The notes under the pieces were generated by a model. The model searched no databases, was not told the DNA's origin, and saw only the letters and a list, made by a program, of their open reading frames with translations. Positions 20,704 to 21,693 of a stretch of DNA of 21,693 nucleotides are shown in pieces. Source of the DNA: Candidatus Saccharibacteria bacterium UBA6258 (GTDB lineage Bacteria; Patescibacteriota; Saccharimonadia; Saccharimonadales; Saccharimonadaceae); contig DJVK01000019.1 of NCBI GenBank assembly GCA_002441145.1, positions 16,054-37,746 on the forward strand, read 5' to 3'. A program made the translations under genes and the position numbers. How positions within the stretch are numbered: position 1 is the first letter of the stretch; every line of letters begins with the position of its first letter.

Positions 20704-21555
20704 ATGAACCCGCAGAATCCTTACGAACAATCTTCGATTCCCCCGCGCGAACCGCAGCCTGTTCAAAATGGTCAACCGGGTTATCCCGGGCAGCAGAATG
20801 TAATGCAACCGCAGCCAGTACGACCGACGCAGTTCAACCCATTACCTACGCCACGATACGACCCCACTCAAGTTCCTGGCCCTCAACAGCCATATCCGCA
20901 GCAGCAGCCTGTCGCGCAGTCTCAGGCATATCAGCAACAGAGTCAAACCCAGCCATCTGCTGAGTTTCCTGTTGATTACCTTAATCACATCGCACCAGAA
21001 ATTAAGGCAAAGCAATCCCATCGTTTTGCTATCTTCGCCCTTATCGGTGGCGTGTTAATGGCAGTCTTTGCAGTCGTATTTATGATGATCAACGCTGGCG
21101 GCCCAGACTTCAGCGAGCAAGCCAAGACGATCCAAGTGCGCATCAACACACTTGCAACTGTCACCGCTGCTCAGCAAAATCACCTTAAAGAAAATGACGT
21201 CGCACAAACTAACGCGACGCTTAATTCGGCGTTGACGACCATGAACACCGACCTTACGACGCTCATGAAAGAACGCGGCATGAATGTCACGAAAGACGCC
21301 AACAAAACGCTGACCGCATCCGAAAAGGCCTACGGCGCAACGCTCGCTAAAAAACTCGATGATTCGTATCAGCGTGGCACTCTCGACCGCACCTACGCGA
21401 CACAAATCACTTACGAGCTCACACTACTACGTAGCAAGCTCAACAAGCTTAAAACGACCAGTAATAGCAAATCAGTTGATACTTTTTGCGACGCCAGCAT
21501 TGCCAACATCGACATCACGCTAAAATCGCTCGCCAACTTCGACGCGACGAAATAG
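20704..21555 (+). CDS. Pro/Gln-rich single-pass membrane protein with helical ectodomain
   Basis: I do not recognise a named family for this 283-aa protein. Residues 1-88 are a low-complexity Pro/Gln-rich tail, predicted cytoplasmic. A juxtamembrane segment FPVDYLNHIAPEIKAKQSHRF (88-108) follows, then one membrane segment (about 108-129). The helical extracytoplasmic region (133-283) is rich in Thr, Asn, Leu and Lys and could form a coiled coil or helical bundle. A single Cys is present near residue 267. The tail-membrane-ectodomain order resembles other small membrane proteins in this window. It is divergent from dnaG and convergent with the MmcQ-like gene, directly abutting that gene's stop codon. 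Confidence 0.82.
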   Translation: MNPQNPYEQSSIPPREPQPVQNGQPGYPGQQNVMQPQPVRPTQFNPLPTPRYDPTQVPGPQQPYPQQQPVAQSQAYQQQSQTQPSAEFPVDYLNHIAPEIKAKQSHRFAIFALIGGVLMAVFAVVFMMINAGGPDFSEQAKTIQVRINTLATVTAAQQNHLKENDVAQTNATLNSALTTMNTDLTTLMKERGMNVTKDANKTLTASEKAYGATLAKKLDDSYQRGTLDRTYATQITYELTLLRSKLNKLKTTSNSKSVDTFCDASIANIDITLKSLANFDATK

Positions 21556-21693
21556 CTACTCAGTAACTAGTCGATAACTCAGGCGCGCAAGGTCTTTGAC
21601 CTCATCGTCGCTCAACTGACCTGTAAGTAAAATCGTGTTCCAGTGCTTTTTACTTAGGTGATACCCAGGTACGACGGTTTCGTATTTCTCGCG
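21556..21693 (-). CDS. MmcQ/YjbR-family protein, 3' end only (partial)
   Basis: The last 46 codons of a minus-strand gene run in from the window edge. The translation includes VVPGYHLSKKHWNTILL, then LSDDEVKDLARLSYRLV and a TAG stop at 21556-21558. The PGYH(L/M)xKxHWNT motif and the following (L/V)xDDEVxxL...SY.LV helix are the C-terminal signature of the MmcQ/YjbR (DUF419) family, small proteins with a DNA-binding-like fold and no firm role. The stop abuts the stop of the plus-strand gene at 21555 with no gap, and I see no terminator between them. Confidence 0.85.
   Translation of the reverse strand, partial: REKYETVVPGYHLSKKHWNTILLTGQLSDDEVKDLARLSYRLVTE

Noticed and set aside
1..21693. Recoding of UGA (Gracilibacteria/Absconditabacteria-type code)
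   Set aside because: Several genes end properly at TGA (dnaG, the 10773 gene, the 9502 gene, the LamG gene), and conserved proteins show no in-frame TGA.
1..21693. CRISPR array, insertion sequence, prophage, tRNA or rRNA
   Set aside because: I saw no regularly spaced repeats, transposase or integrase motifs, or tRNA-like cloverleaf sequences; the fibre-like gene alone is not evidence of a prophage, since no other phage genes are near.

Overview
The window reads as chromosome of a reduced-genome Patescibacteria/CPR bacterium, most likely Candidatus Saccharibacteria (TM7). This taxonomic call is an inference. It rests on very compact gene packing, CPR-type surface modules (the YRFF...TPFRLR repeats and the NFQGRL...N-terminal fibre domain), a DnaG without zinc ligands, and several small single-pass membrane proteins of a kind I associate with Saccharibacteria. 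UGA works as a normal stop (dnaG, the 10773 gene and the 9502 gene end in TGA), so the Gracilibacteria-type code does not apply. I saw no mobile element, CRISPR array, tRNA or rRNA. All genes are on the minus strand except three, at 16824, 17458 and 20704.

Layout. 1-144: 5' end of a DNA polymerase III delta-like gene (holA). 183-1055: fpg/mutM. 1071-9439: seven consecutive genes for exported proteins. In transcription order these are a small WxL-like secreted protein, a DUF916-like membrane-anchored protein, an Ig-like protein with two membrane segments, a LamG protein with a C-terminal WxL-like domain, a second DUF916-like anchored protein, a fibre-like secreted protein, and an 821-residue multimodular secreted protein. 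Their make-up parallels the WxL/DUF916 surface-complex loci of Gram-positive bacteria. 9502-12560: a HAD hydrolase, a single-pass membrane protein, an unrecognised acidic protein, and an unrecognised protein with a PD-(D/E)XK-like motif set. 12625-15617: dut and polA. 15660-16715: a divergent sigma-70-family factor. 16824-17880: a CoaE-like P-loop kinase and a DUF4190-like membrane protein on the plus strand. A strong bidirectional terminator at 17895-17929 separates these from the dnaG-rpoD operon (20648 to 17936). 20704-21555: a Pro/Gln-rich single-pass membrane protein. 21556-21693: 3' end of an MmcQ/YjbR-family gene.

How it fits together. One set of genes covers replication and repair (holA, fpg, polA, dut, dnaG) and transcription initiation (rpoD plus a second sigma). 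The other is a surface-protein locus that probably builds a cell-envelope complex, relevant to a host-attached lifestyle if the taxonomic call is right.

The most general signal is regulatory. Genes that begin a transcription unit usually have a -10 hexamer, often extended (TGnTATAAT), ending only 6-9 nt before the start codon. This predicts leaderless mRNAs. Internal operon genes and a few leadered genes carry Shine-Dalgarno sequences instead. Other notable points are complete loss of the DnaG zinc ligands, a second sigma lacking the key region 2.3/2.4 residues, apparent loss of Pol I proofreading, and a 10-bp element shared by the leaders of the two unknown genes at 11486 and 12560.
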